From Gammaproteobacteria bacterium (GTDB lineage Bacteria; Pseudomonadota; Gammaproteobacteria; S012-40), in NCBI GenBank assembly GCA_029857925.1, contig JAOUGF010000003.1, positions 1 through 18,824 on the forward strand: a stretch of 18,824 nt of DNA. The letters are read 5' to 3'. Positions 1 to 7,760 of this stretch are shown piece after piece. The notes under the pieces were generated by a model. It was not told where the DNA came from. It made no database searches and was given only the letters and a program-made list of their open reading frames with translations. Each line of letters begins with the position of its first letter. Position 1 is the first letter of the stretch. The position numbers and the translations under genes are program-made.

Positions 1-1740
1 TTTAAAGCCTATTTTCTCATTTCTCAAGTCCGAAATGACGCGCAGCCCGTGTTTTTTCAAGCGCTCAACCGCCTGCGCGGTAAAATCTCCTTGTTTATCA
101 GTGATATTCATCACTACGACCTGCACGGGTGCCAACCACAGCGGCAGGATGCCCGCGTGGTGTTCGATCAAGATACCGATAAAACGTTCCAATGACCCCA
201 GGATGGCACGGTGCAGCATGAACGGCGCCTTGCGGGTGTTGTCCTCGGCGACGTATTCCGCGCCCAGGCGTTCCGGCGTGTTGGGATCGACCTGGATGGT
301 GCCGCACTGCCACACGCGCCCGATGCAATCCTTCAACGAGAATTCGATCTTGGGCCCGTAGAACGCGCCTTCGCCCGGCTGGAAATCCCAGGGCAGACCC
401 TTGGCATTCAAGGCCGTTTCCAGCGCGTGTTCAGCCATGTCCCACTGCGCGTCGGTACCCACGCGCTTAGCCGGGCGGGTGGACAGCTTGATGATCACCT
501 CGGTGAAGCCAAAGTCGGCGTACACCTTATAGAGCAGATCAATGAAATTGGAGACCTCGGATTGGATCTGCTCCTCGGTGCAGAAGATATGCGCGTCGTC
601 CTGCGTGAAGCCGCGCACACGCATGATGCCGTGCAGCGAGCCGCTGGATTCGTTGCGATGGCAGGAGCCAAACTCGGCCATGCGCAACGGCAGGTCGCGA
701 TAGCTTTTCAGGCCTTGGTTAAAGATCAACACGTGACAGGGGCAGTTCATCGGCTTCACCGCGTAGTCCCGCTCCTCGGAATGCGTAGTGAACATGTTCT
801 CGTGGAATTTTTCCCAGTGCCCTGAGCGCTCCCACAGGCTACGCCCGACCACTACCGGCGTCCGCACCTCTTGGTAGCCGTGTTGTTTCACCACGTTGCG
901 AATGTATTGTTCTATCTGCTGGTAAATCGTCCAGCCCTTGTCGTGCCAGAACACCATGCCGGGCGCGAGTTCTTCCATGTGGAAGAGGTCCATCTGCTTG
1001 CCGATCTTGCGATGGTCGCGCTTTTCGGCCTCTTCGAGTTGGTGCAGATAGGCATCCAGTTCCTTTTTGTCGATGAAACCGACACCGTATATGCGTTGCA
1101 ACATCTCGTTTTTGGCGTCGCCGCGCCAATAGGCGCCCGCCACTTTGGTCAGTTTGAAGGCCTTGATCTTGCCGGTGCTGGGCACGTGCGGGCCGCGACA
1201 CAGGTCGATGAAATCGCCTTGGCGATACAACGACAAGGTCTCGCCGACCGGGATGTCTTCGATGATGCGCGCCTTGAATTCCTCGCCCAATTCACGAAAA
1301 AACCGTATCGCATCTTCGCGCGACAGCGTTGAGCGTTCGACTTTAATGTCTTGCTTCGCGATTTCTTCCATGCGCGTTTGGATGCGCGCGAGGTCGTCTT
1401 CGGTGAAACCCTTCGCATAACGAAAGTCGTAATAAAAGCCGTTTTCGACGGTGGGCCCTATCGTGACCTGCGCCTCGGGATACAGTTGTTTAACGGCCTG
1501 CGCCAACAAGTGCGCGGTCGAATGGCGGAAGATCTCGATGGCCTCGGGGCTTTTTTCGGTGATGATGACCAGGCCGACGTCGGTCTCGATGCGATAGGAG
1601 GTATCGACGAGCTTGCCATCGACCTTGCCGGCCAATGTGGCCTTCGCAAGCCCCGCGCCGATATTGGCGGCCACTTCTTGTACCGTGACCGGGTGATCGA
1701 ACGTGCGTTTAGAACCGTCGGGCAGTGTAACTACCGGCAT
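1..1740 (-). CDS. thrS: Threonyl-tRNA synthetase, C-terminus cut off by window edge
   Basis: Cytoplasmic class II aminoacyl-tRNA synthetase that charges tRNA-Thr. Reading the minus strand from ATG 1740-1738 gives 580 uninterrupted codons running off base 1; the E. coli enzyme is about 642 residues, so roughly the last 60 residues (end of the anticodon-binding domain) are missing. Seen in order: TGS domain (about 1-61, begins MPVVTLPDGSKRTFDHPVTV); editing-domain HSTAH with H73 and H77, the same numbers as in E. coli; catalytic core with MNCPCH at 331-336, where C333 matches the zinc-ligand Cys; and the start of the anticodon-binding domain (LAPVQVVVMNITD). An AGGA about 10 bases upstream (near 1751-1754) supports the start. 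In gammaproteobacteria infC often follows thrS, so it would be expected beyond the left border. No tRNA-like operator such as E. coli thrS uses could be confirmed in the leader. Confidence 0.97.
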   Translation of the reverse strand, partial: MPVVTLPDGSKRTFDHPVTVQEVAANIGAGLAKATLAGKVDGKLVDTSYRIETDVGLVIITEKSPEAIEIFRHSTAHLLAQAVKQLYPEAQVTIGPTVENGFYYDFRYAKGFTEDDLARIQTRMEEIAKQDIKVERSTLSREDAIRFFRELGEEFKARIIEDIPVGETLSLYRQGDFIDLCRGPHVPSTGKIKAFKLTKVAGAYWRGDAKNEMLQRIYGVGFIDKKELDAYLHQLEEAEKRDHRKIGKQMDLFHMEELAPGMVFWHDKGWTIYQQIEQYIRNVVKQHGYQEVRTPVVVGRSLWERSGHWEKFHENMFTTHSEERDYAVKPMNCPCHVLIFNQGLKSYRDLPLRMAEFGSCHRNESSGSLHGIMRVRGFTQDDAHIFCTEEQIQSEVSNFIDLLYKVYADFGFTEVIIKLSTRPAKRVGTDAQWDMAEHALETALNAKGLPWDFQPGEGAFYGPKIEFSLKDCIGRVWQCGTIQVDPNTPERLGAEYVAEDNTRKAPFMLHRAILGSLERFIGILIEHHAGILPLWLAPVQVVVMNITDKQGDFTAQAVERLKKHGLRVISDLRNEKIGFK

Positions 1741-1796
1741 GAGAACGTTTTCCTGGGTGTGGACATTAACCGGCTATGATAATGGAAAAGTCGCAC

Positions 1797-1890
1797 GGCG
1801 GGTACCGGTTCGACGATGAATTTCCTGTAAAACCAGGGAGTGCCGCGAGGATGCGTGCGTACGCCCCGGTCTAATAACCGCTTACCCGCC
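1797..1890. repeat. Long-range inverted repeat between thrS and the DUF3392 gene
   Basis: GGCGGGTA (1797-1804) pairs perfectly with TACCCGCC (1883-1890), and the stem continues with CGGTT (1806-1810) against AACCG (1876-1880) after a small internal bulge. The arms enclose about 65 bases. It lies in the 229-base gap between divergent genes, so it could be part of a leader of either gene, a small structured RNA, or chance. GGTTCGA (1807-1813) in one arm resembles a tRNA T-loop, but no complete tRNA or tmRNA can be drawn here. Confidence 0.35.
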
Positions 1891-1969
1891 AATGTTTATG
1901 TAACCCAGCCCTCAATGACGGGTCTGCGACTGCCGATAAATACGGAAATATTACCTGGAGTTCACCCCC

Positions 1970-2326
1970 ATGCCCTATGTGTACGAATACCTCAACCTTC
2001 TCGATACTTGGCTACGCGCCAACTTGGAGGCCATCGCGGTCGCGCAATCCGCGACGTTGCTGGTGATATACGGCGATTATGTCAACGAGGTGGTGCGTAT
2101 CGCGCTTAAGCCCTATCCCTTTTTAGTCCGCCTGGTCGCGTTCGTATTCTTGTGCGCGTTCGGTTTTGGTGCGTTGGGCGTGTTCGCCGCCAACGTCTAC
2201 GGCGAAGTGCTCGCGAGACTCGATCATCGTTTCCTGACGCCGGTGGTGGCGACGGTGTTTTTATTACTCGGCATGGCGGCGGAACGCGGGGTGCTGGCGC
2301 GCAGCAAACCGGTGTTTGCGCGGTAA
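1970..2326 (+). CDS. DUF3392 family small inner-membrane protein
   Basis: 118-residue protein of unknown function. The N-terminal part (about 1-50) is amphipathic, with LDTWLRANLEAIAVAQSATL followed by an acidic GDYVNEVV stretch. Two clear hydrophobic segments follow at about 52-78 and 88-106, the second reading LTPVVATVFLLLGMAAERG. The order (leader helix, GD-N motif, KPYPFLVR, Phe/Gly-rich helix, LLLG-AER ending) matches what I remember of DUF3392, a family of roughly 110-residue proteins in gammaproteobacteria; this is pattern recognition from memory. TGGAG at 1956-1960, nine bases before the ATG, supports the start. The gene is divergent from thrS and convergent with the acetyltransferase gene, so it is probably a single-gene transcript ending at the hairpin just downstream. 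Confidence 0.8.
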   Translation: MPYVYEYLNLLDTWLRANLEAIAVAQSATLLVIYGDYVNEVVRIALKPYPFLVRLVAFVFLCAFGFGALGVFAANVYGEVLARLDHRFLTPVVATVFLLLGMAAERGVLARSKPVFAR

Positions 2327-2327
2327 A

Positions 2328-2363
2328 CGGTCGGCGCGCGGGTTCATACTCGCGCGCCGACCG
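2328..2363. terminator. Perfect 13-bp GC-rich hairpin between convergent genes
   Basis: CGGTCGGCGCGCG (2328-2340) and CGCGCGCCGACCG (2351-2363) are exact reverse complements around a 10-base loop. The stem starts right after the DUF3392 stop codon and lies between two convergent genes, where a terminator is expected. It lacks a following T-run on either strand, so it is not a canonical intrinsic terminator. It may act as an mRNA 3'-end stabiliser or a bidirectional pause/termination signal. Confidence 0.6.
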
Positions 2364-2402
2364 ACCATTGCACTTCGGTTGAGGGCGAGTTCACAGCGAT
2401 AG

Positions 2403-2888
2403 TCATGTGACTAGCGATTTATAAAAAAGCACGCGATCCCCACCCCTGCCATCATAATTCTCTGCGACGGCGATACCGTCGATCTCTTTGTTGCCGGGCA
2501 TTATCGAGAACCCCATACGTTGATGAAACGCGACAGACCCTTTGTTGACCGGCGACGTTAAGCAGCGCACAACGGTGCAGCCCGCAGTCTTCACGGTTTC
2601 GAAAAAATGTTCATAGAGCGCATTCCCTATGCCTTGTTTGCGGAACGCGGGGTGTACACCTGAAAAATGGATGTAGGCCTCGTTGCGAAACGTCTGCGAG
2701 ACAAAACCGATCAGAAAACCTACGATGTTATCGCCTTGTACCGCCACGAAACTGGTCGGACGAAAGTGCACGAAGAAAAGTTTTGGCAGCATATCCGCCA
2801 TGTTACGACCGCTCCACCAGTCGTTTACGACGGAGATGATGAAAGGGTAATCGGAAGGCTCGACGTGCCGTATGCTAAATTCGTTCAT
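2403..2888 (-). CDS. GNAT family N-acetyltransferase
   Basis: 161-residue cytoplasmic acyl-CoA-dependent acyltransferase of the GNAT superfamily; acceptor unknown. The fold is visible: N-terminal IRHVEPSDYPFI (beta1 to alpha1), central FVAVQGDNIVGFLIGF (beta2-beta4), then motif A with GVHPAFRKQGIGNALYEHF, in which R83-K-Q-G-I-G88 is the acetyl-CoA pyrophosphate loop, and the beta6-alpha4 region with NKGSVAFHQRMGF (115-127). It is full length for a single-domain GNAT (140-180 residues). AAGG about 7 bases upstream of the ATG supports the start. It is transcribed alone, divergently from the plus-strand operon at 3211 and convergent with the DUF3392 gene. Nothing in the neighbourhood identifies a substrate. 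Confidence 0.92.
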   Translation of the reverse strand: MNEFSIRHVEPSDYPFIISVVNDWWSGRNMADMLPKLFFVHFRPTSFVAVQGDNIVGFLIGFVSQTFRNEAYIHFSGVHPAFRKQGIGNALYEHFFETVKTAGCTVVRCLTSPVNKGSVAFHQRMGFSIMPGNKEIDGIAVAENYDGRGGDRVLFYKSLVT

Positions 2889-3210
2889 ACTCGCGCCTTT
2901 GACAGGTTACGAGATGTAGATTCTAAGCCGCTACTCAATTTGCTTTTACCACCGTTCACCGCTGTCTCCCTATTTGTTTTCATTGTGCCACGCACTACTC
3001 AACGTTGCACCCCGCACCGATCAAGTATACCTCGAAAGTCAGCCCCCGATTTATCCGTCCCCTACACCATTCATCCCCCCTACCCACGGCTAGTCGCATG
3101 CCCCTTGTTAAGCGGCCCACGCGCCCGCTAAGGTGTGTGTCATACGCGGTAGGACAACAGTTTTCGATGCGCGTGTAAGTACCCCTGAACAAATATACTA
3201 CGGAGTCACT
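2889..3210. promoter_or_regulatory. Divergent intergenic region (GNAT gene / ABC-LolA-like operon)
   Basis: 322 bases with no convincing gene; short frames on both strands look like chance. It must hold the promoters of the minus-strand acetyltransferase gene and the plus-strand operon. A TATACT at 3194-3199 resembles a -10 box but sits directly on the ribosome binding site CGGAG (3201-3205) of the 3211 gene, so the operon promoter is more likely further upstream. ACCGTTCACC at 2951-2960 resembles boxes bound by LytTR regulators, but I found no properly spaced second copy. The middle third is pyrimidine-rich. Confidence 0.5.
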
Positions 3211-3861
3211 ATGAATAAAATTGCGACGTTATGCGGCCTTTTGGCAATCGGCGGTTTCACCGTACAAGCCACGCATGCAAAGGATTTTGATGCAGCGTAC
3301 AAGGATGCGATAGCGACGTTCACGCAGGCCGCAGGCGGCAATACCGATGCAGTGGAAAAGGCGTTGCCGATGTTTCAAGAAATCGATCAACACTACCCCA
3401 ATCACCCCGCCGTATTGGCCCATATTGGCAGTCTAACGACGATGATGGCGCGCGATTCGTTATTGCCATGGAATAAGATACGTTACGCAGAAAATGGACT
3501 GGACATAATTGACCACGCACTGGAACTTGCCGCGAACAACACAGACACCACAATGATACGCAACGTCCCGGAGTCGTTGGATGTGAAACTGACGGCGGCT
3601 TCGACATTTTCGCGTATGCCAAGATTCTTTAATCGTTGGGGACAAGCGGAACGCCTATACCAAGCGATCGTAGACGCAGCACGGTTCGCAGATCTTCCGG
3701 CAGAGTTTCGCGCCACGGTATGGTTGGGGCGTGCGCAACATGCGAATCAACGCGGTAATAACGATCTTTACCTCGCCTATTTACGCGAGGCCTACACCGC
3801 GGGCCCTCAAACACAGCCAGGCAGGCATGCCGCCGAACTATTGAACCCGGTGAAGATATGA
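3211..3861 (+). CDS. Secreted helical (TPR-like) protein, first gene of ABC/LolA-like operon
   Basis: 216-residue protein; I do not recognise a named family. I chose ATG 3211 over the in-frame ATG at 3133 because it has CGGAG at 3201-3205 and begins a clean signal peptide: MNKIATLCGLLAIGGFTVQA, then a likely cut after THA (residue 23). The mature part is all helical. Alternating motifs such as ALPMFQEIDQHYPNHPAVLA, AEN-LDIIDHALELA, AERLYQAIVDAARF and RGNNDLYLAYLREAY have the size and spacing of tetratricopeptide-like helical pairs, fitting a periplasmic adaptor or scaffold. The stop codon overlaps the ATG of the ATPase gene (ATGA), implying translational coupling, so it probably serves the same transporter. 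A role in cargo or partner binding is inference. Confidence 0.75.
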   Translation: MNKIATLCGLLAIGGFTVQATHAKDFDAAYKDAIATFTQAAGGNTDAVEKALPMFQEIDQHYPNHPAVLAHIGSLTTMMARDSLLPWNKIRYAENGLDIIDHALELAANNTDTTMIRNVPESLDVKLTAASTFSRMPRFFNRWGQAERLYQAIVDAARFADLPAEFRATVWLGRAQHANQRGNNDLYLAYLREAYTAGPQTQPGRHAAELLNPVKI

Positions 3862-4532
3862 ATAACACGGTGGTGGAACTGCGTGACGTGAGCAAATCTT
3901 ACACCCTCGGAGACGCGCGGGTGGATGCGCTTAAATCCGTCACGTTGGCGGTCGCGCGCGGAGAAATGGTTGCGATACAAGGCCCTTCCGGTAGCGGAAA
4001 AAGTACGCTTCTAAATATCTGTGGGTTGATCGACACACCTGACGCTGGAACTTTTTTATTGCACGACGAGGTTACAAACACGTTGACCCCTCGCCAACGG
4101 GCGATCTACCGCCGACGCACCATCGGGTTCATATTTCAGTCTTTTAATTTGGTGCCGGTGATGACAGTGTACGAGAATGTGGAATACCCATTAATACTCG
4201 GCGGCGTCGATGATGCGCTTCGTACTACGCGCGTCACGGAAATATTGGCGCGCGTGGGCCTTGCAAAGCACGCGCATCACCTGCCCGATCAACTCTCCGG
4301 CGGGCAACGCCAACGTGTCGCAATCGCGCGGGCCTTGGTCAAAAAACCACTGCTTGTGATCGCCGATGAACCGACCGCGAATTTGGATTCCACCACCGCC
4401 AGCACAATGATAGAAATGATGAAGTCGATGACAGATGTCGAAAACGTGACCTTTTTGGTGGCGACGCACGATGAGCGCATGGCCCGGCATTGCCACCGCG
4501 AATTGCGCATTATCGATGGAGGTTTGGTATGA
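3858..4532 (+). CDS. ABC transporter ATPase, LolD/MacB type
   Basis: 224-residue nucleotide-binding subunit, cytoplasmic face of the inner membrane. All catalytic motifs are present: Walker A GPSGSGKST (42-50), Q-loop FQSFN with Q94, signature LSGGQ (146-150), Walker B LLVIADE with catalytic E171, D-loop NLDS, and switch H204 in ATHD. The length, the YPLIL segment after the Q-loop and the ADEPTANLDS sequence place it in the MacB/LolD/FtsE group, which partners FtsX-type permeases and works by mechanotransmission rather than by moving cargo through the membrane. Its start overlaps the previous stop and its stop overlaps the permease start, both as ATGA, so the three genes are translationally coupled. 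It is distinguished from housekeeping LolD only by context. Confidence 0.95.
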   Translation: MNNTVVELRDVSKSYTLGDARVDALKSVTLAVARGEMVAIQGPSGSGKSTLLNICGLIDTPDAGTFLLHDEVTNTLTPRQRAIYRRRTIGFIFQSFNLVPVMTVYENVEYPLILGGVDDALRTTRVTEILARVGLAKHAHHLPDQLSGGQRQRVAIARALVKKPLLVIADEPTANLDSTTASTMIEMMKSMTDVENVTFLVATHDERMARHCHRELRIIDGGLV

Positions 4533-5752
4533 AGATATATTTGAAGCGCATAAAATTCGCGTGGAAAAATATTTGGCGCAACCGCCGTCGTAGCGGCGCG
4601 ACCATGGGCGTCACCGCGATGGGTGTGACCGGCCTATTGTTTTTTGGTGGATTTGCACTTTACACCTACGAATCCCTAGAAGAATTTTCGGCCCGTCAGC
4701 AAGGCCACGTAGTGTTGAGCCACGCGAATTTCTATGCTCAAAACGAAGAAAAACCTATGCAACATGGCGTAGAAGATTGGGAAAAGATACGTGCCGACTT
4801 AAAATCTAACACCGATGTGCGCCAAGTGTTACCCAGAATTGAATTCACCGGTTTGATTTCAAACGGAGACAAATCCAGTATATTTGTCGGTAGCGGCGTT
4901 GACGCGTGCTACGAATTTACTGTTACCGGGCCCTTTTTAGAGGTCACGCAGGGTGAGGTGCTTAACCCGGATTCTGACATGCCCACGATCATGTTGGGCA
5001 AAGGACTTGCGCAACAATTCGGCACCCATATAGGCGACAGCCTCACCTTGTTGACGACCACCGTCGACGGCACGCTCAATGGTGTAGACGCAAAGGTGGT
5101 CGGTATCTTTGGCACAGGCGTACCGGAGATGGATCAGCGAAAACTCTATGTGAGTTTAAACGTCGCGCAAAACCTTATCGCTACGCGCCGCGTGTCTACG
5201 TTATCGGTATACCTCAAAAATACCGCGTTGACGATGGCGTACGTTGATAAACTCAAGCAGCGTTACCCGCAACTCGCCACGCGTAGCTGGGATGAACTTG
5301 CGACGTTTTATCACGGGGTGCGCAATCTCTATGACCGGATTTTTGCGGTGATGGGATTTGTCATCGTCATCGTGGTGTTGCTATCCATAATAAATACGAT
5401 AGGCATGACCGTGGTCGAACGCACGCGTGAGATCGGCACGCTCGCCGCGTTGGGTGCGTTGCCCGGTGAACTGTTATTTAATTTTGTGATCGAGGCGGCG
5501 ATGATCGGCGTCATTGGCAGTGCGATCGGCATGCTGGTCGCGGGGGGCATTACGTTGAGTTTATTTTATGGCAACGTGATGATGCCACCGCCGCCAGGCA
5601 TGACTCAGGGCTATCCATTGCGCATTGCGTTCTCCAGCGCACTATACGCAAAAACCGCGCTGGCAATGCTTGCCATTACGATAGTGGGCGCTTATTTCGC
5701 CGCGCGCAAAGGCGTGCGCAAACCGATCGTAGAGGCCTTGGCCCATGTATAA
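4529..5752 (+). CDS. FtsX-family ABC permease (LolC/LolE/MacB-like)
   Basis: 407-residue inner-membrane permease. ATG 4529 overlaps the ATPase stop (ATGA) and precedes a basic N-terminus (KFAWKNIWRNRRRSG), typical of this family; the in-frame ATG at 4490 lies inside the ATPase gene and was rejected. One transmembrane helix at about 25-47 is followed by a periplasmic domain of about 220 residues, then three helices: about 272-298 (FVIVIVVLLSIINTIGM), about 318-346, and about 374-393. The coupling segment VVERTREIGTLAALGA between helices 2 and 3 is the FtsX hallmark. With no second permease gene, a homodimer with two ATPase subunits is expected, as for MacB. The LolA-like protein encoded next points to lipid or lipoprotein cargo rather than drugs. 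Confidence 0.93.
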   Translation: MKIYLKRIKFAWKNIWRNRRRSGATMGVTAMGVTGLLFFGGFALYTYESLEEFSARQQGHVVLSHANFYAQNEEKPMQHGVEDWEKIRADLKSNTDVRQVLPRIEFTGLISNGDKSSIFVGSGVDACYEFTVTGPFLEVTQGEVLNPDSDMPTIMLGKGLAQQFGTHIGDSLTLLTTTVDGTLNGVDAKVVGIFGTGVPEMDQRKLYVSLNVAQNLIATRRVSTLSVYLKNTALTMAYVDKLKQRYPQLATRSWDELATFYHGVRNLYDRIFAVMGFVIVIVVLLSIINTIGMTVVERTREIGTLAALGALPGELLFNFVIEAAMIGVIGSAIGMLVAGGITLSLFYGNVMMPPPPGMTQGYPLRIAFSSALYAKTALAMLAITIVGAYFAARKGVRKPIVEALAHV

Positions 5753-6488
5753 GATCATCGCAATCATAGCAATCTTGTTAGTAAACCCACCGTTTTCCGT
5801 TGCGACACCACGCAATTGGACAGAACGTATAGAACGCGCGGACACGTTTCGATTGACGAGCGCCAGCGCGCGCATCGAGTTGCAGGTACAAACCTTCATG
5901 AATAATCAACTCGAAAAGACCCGTGACTATCGGGTTTTCGTGGCCCCCGGACGACGGGCGTTGGCGTTGTTTCGCAGTGAAGTCGAACGCGGACAAAAGG
6001 TTTTGGTGAACGGAGATCAATATTTTTTATTTATGCCGGACACGCGGCGCGCAATACGCATCACACCGATGCAGAAGCTGCTGGGAGAGGCGTCCACCGG
6101 AGACATCACCTCGCTGACATGGGCGGAAGACTATACCGTCGCCGCGGCGTTGGCCGATGAGGTCATAGGTGGCGTGACATGCGCAATGTTCGCGCTACAG
6201 GCCGCCAGAACCGGTGTCACCTATGATCGTGTCGAGCTGTGCCTGGACAAACAACGCGACGCGCCGGTCTACGCCCGCCTTTATTTGAAATCCGGGAAGT
6301 TGGCGAAAGAGGCGTTTTATGAACGCGGCCAGCTAAACGGTCGCGAGATCATTGTCGGCATAAGTTTGGTTGATAGGATCAAGTCCGCGCAACGCACCAC
6401 AATCCGCTACACCGCAATCAAGGACGTCAAGGTGCCTGATAAATATTTCAACGCCGAATATTTGATACACAACCCGGTGGATGATTAA
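5745..6488 (+). CDS. LolA-like outer-membrane lipoprotein-sorting family protein
   Basis: 247-residue periplasmic protein of the LolA-like half-barrel group. A signal peptide is visible (MYKIIAIIAILLVNPPFSVA, likely cut near residue 20). The mature part shows the family pattern: paired strands (ARIELQVQTF, DYRVFVAPGRRALALFR), then QYFLFMPDTRRAIRIT, then the GEASTGDITSLTWAEDY segment matching the usual 'xGSDFtyeDl' block, then strands ending in YTAIKDVKVPDKYF. C146 and C166 could form a disulfide. The hydrophobic cavity of this fold carries lipids or acylated proteins across the periplasm. The start overlaps the last 8 bases of the permease gene and the stop overlaps the next start by one base. 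The permease therefore probably loads it, as LolCDE loads LolA; this is inference. Confidence 0.88.
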   Translation: MYKIIAIIAILLVNPPFSVATPRNWTERIERADTFRLTSASARIELQVQTFMNNQLEKTRDYRVFVAPGRRALALFRSEVERGQKVLVNGDQYFLFMPDTRRAIRITPMQKLLGEASTGDITSLTWAEDYTVAAALADEVIGGVTCAMFALQAARTGVTYDRVELCLDKQRDAPVYARLYLKSGKLAKEAFYERGQLNGREIIVGISLVDRIKSAQRTTIRYTAIKDVKVPDKYFNAEYLIHNPVDD

Positions 6489-7735
6489 TGTTTTCCTATC
6501 CTTCCTCGCTTGTGCGGTTCGGGTGTTGTTTGATGTGTACCGTAATCGGCAACAACGCGTCCGCAAATTCAGACATACACTATCGCGGAATATTGCAGCA
6601 TCAATCCGCGACCCACGATCAGATGTTTTCTATACCCGCCACCTCTACGGTATACGCGGGCTTGCAAAGCCTGCACGACCTGGAAGCCACCTACGAAGGA
6701 AACGGTCTACGCATTAAGGGTGGTAACTACTGGGTTGTCGATCATCAGCACACTGCTTATGCCCAGACCTCCCGCATCCAAGAATTTTCATATGAAAACA
6801 ATTGGAAGGATATCGATTGGTCGGCAGGGAAACGCGTACATGCCTGGGGTGTCGGGTACGGATTTCGTCCACTCGATTTAATACAACGTGAACGTCGCCT
6901 TGAATTGACCCCTCACGCGCTGGACGGCATACCGTCTGTCACCCTAGAGACTTTTGGCCCGAGCGATGTGTATGGCCTGGTGTGGTTTAATCGCGCGACC
7001 GTTTCCGTCAGATCCTTCACATCGTCGGCGAACGAGTTTGTCGTGCGCTATACCAAACACGCCGCCAACCGGGATATCTACGCGTTGGCACATGCCACTG
7101 AACGTAAAAACTTTAGCCTGGGTGCGGGCTACACCGCGTTGTTCGGAGAGCGCTGGGAGTTGCATGGATCGGCATTGGCCACCAATAATACCGAGCGCTG
7201 GTTACGCGCCGCCGACGCCCCGCTACTCGCTACTCGCGACCCTTTTACGGTACGAAGGGATACGCCGGTTGCGCAGTACGCGTTGGGTGGTGTGATGACG
7301 CTAGACTCCGGGATAAACCTGATCGCCGAGGCATGGTATGACGGCGAGGCCTATAGCGCAGCGGAGTGGGATACACTACAGACCATAGTAAAAACGCAAC
7401 GTACGCTCTTTGGACAGGGACCATCGACCACCGTGATTGATGGCAATCTGTTGTGGAATGCGCGTGCCTTGCAGGCCCCTAATCTTCGGCAATATAATTT
7501 ATTCGCTCGACTCAGTTATTCCGACCCGCAAGTCTCACCCGCGTGTGACCTCTTGTTTACCCCCGAGGATCGCGGTATCGTAGCGGGACTAAACGTTGAT
7601 TACACCTTTAATCGTTACACGAAGGGATCGCTGAGTATGCGGTATTTCGGGGGTGCAAGCGATTCAATATACGCGCAGTTACCAAGTCGATTTATTGTAT
7701 TGGCGGGCATAGAGACCACCTTGCGTATGAAATGA
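6488..7735 (+). CDS. Probable outer-membrane beta-barrel protein of ABC/LolA-like operon
   Basis: 415 residues, family not recognised. A signal peptide is likely but not classic (FGCCLMCTVIGNNASA, cut near residue 26). The mature chain is rich in alternating polar/aromatic strands separated by short turns, for example YAGLQSLHDLEATYEGNGLR, HAWGVGYGFRPLD, FSLGAGYTALFGERWELHGS and DYTFNRYTKGSLSMRYFG, as in 14-18-stranded porin-like barrels. The organisation recalls DUF1302-type barrels found beside LolA-like proteins and RND/MMPL exporters, but I cannot assign that family. Unlike most barrels it ends in Lys (TTLRMK), not Phe or Trp, so the BAM signal may be atypical. Its one-base stop/start overlap (TAATG) with the LolA-like gene suggests it receives or passes the cargo at the outer membrane. 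Confidence 0.75.
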   Translation: MFSYPSSLVRFGCCLMCTVIGNNASANSDIHYRGILQHQSATHDQMFSIPATSTVYAGLQSLHDLEATYEGNGLRIKGGNYWVVDHQHTAYAQTSRIQEFSYENNWKDIDWSAGKRVHAWGVGYGFRPLDLIQRERRLELTPHALDGIPSVTLETFGPSDVYGLVWFNRATVSVRSFTSSANEFVVRYTKHAANRDIYALAHATERKNFSLGAGYTALFGERWELHGSALATNNTERWLRAADAPLLATRDPFTVRRDTPVAQYALGGVMTLDSGINLIAEAWYDGEAYSAAEWDTLQTIVKTQRTLFGQGPSTTVIDGNLLWNARALQAPNLRQYNLFARLSYSDPQVSPACDLLFTPEDRGIVAGLNVDYTFNRYTKGSLSMRYFGGASDSIYAQLPSRFIVLAGIETTLRMK

Positions 7736-7760
7736 TCCCCTGTTCCACTAAACGAGTAAG

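Noticed and set aside
211..825. 204-codon plus-strand frame opposite thrS
   Set aside because: Mirror of the conserved synthetase sequence; one of several long antisense frames caused by codon bias.
1807..1820. tmRNA- or tRNA-like GGTTCGACGATG segment
   Set aside because: It recalls the 5' end of tmRNA, but only about 160 bases remain before the DUF3392 gene, no tag reading frame or CCA end follows, and no cloverleaf can be drawn.
2951..2960. ACCGTTCACC as an AlgR/LytTR binding site
   Set aside because: Only a single, imperfect copy 250 bases from the operon; no direct repeat at the expected one- or two-turn spacing.
3194..3199. TATACT as the operon -10 box
   Set aside because: Transcription from it would start at or after the Shine-Dalgarno CGGAG at 3201-3205, removing the ribosome binding site of the 3211 gene.
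3133..3210. N-terminal extension of the 3211 gene from ATG 3133
   Set aside because: It would place 26 polar residues before an obvious signal peptide, and the ribosome binding site is in front of ATG 3211.
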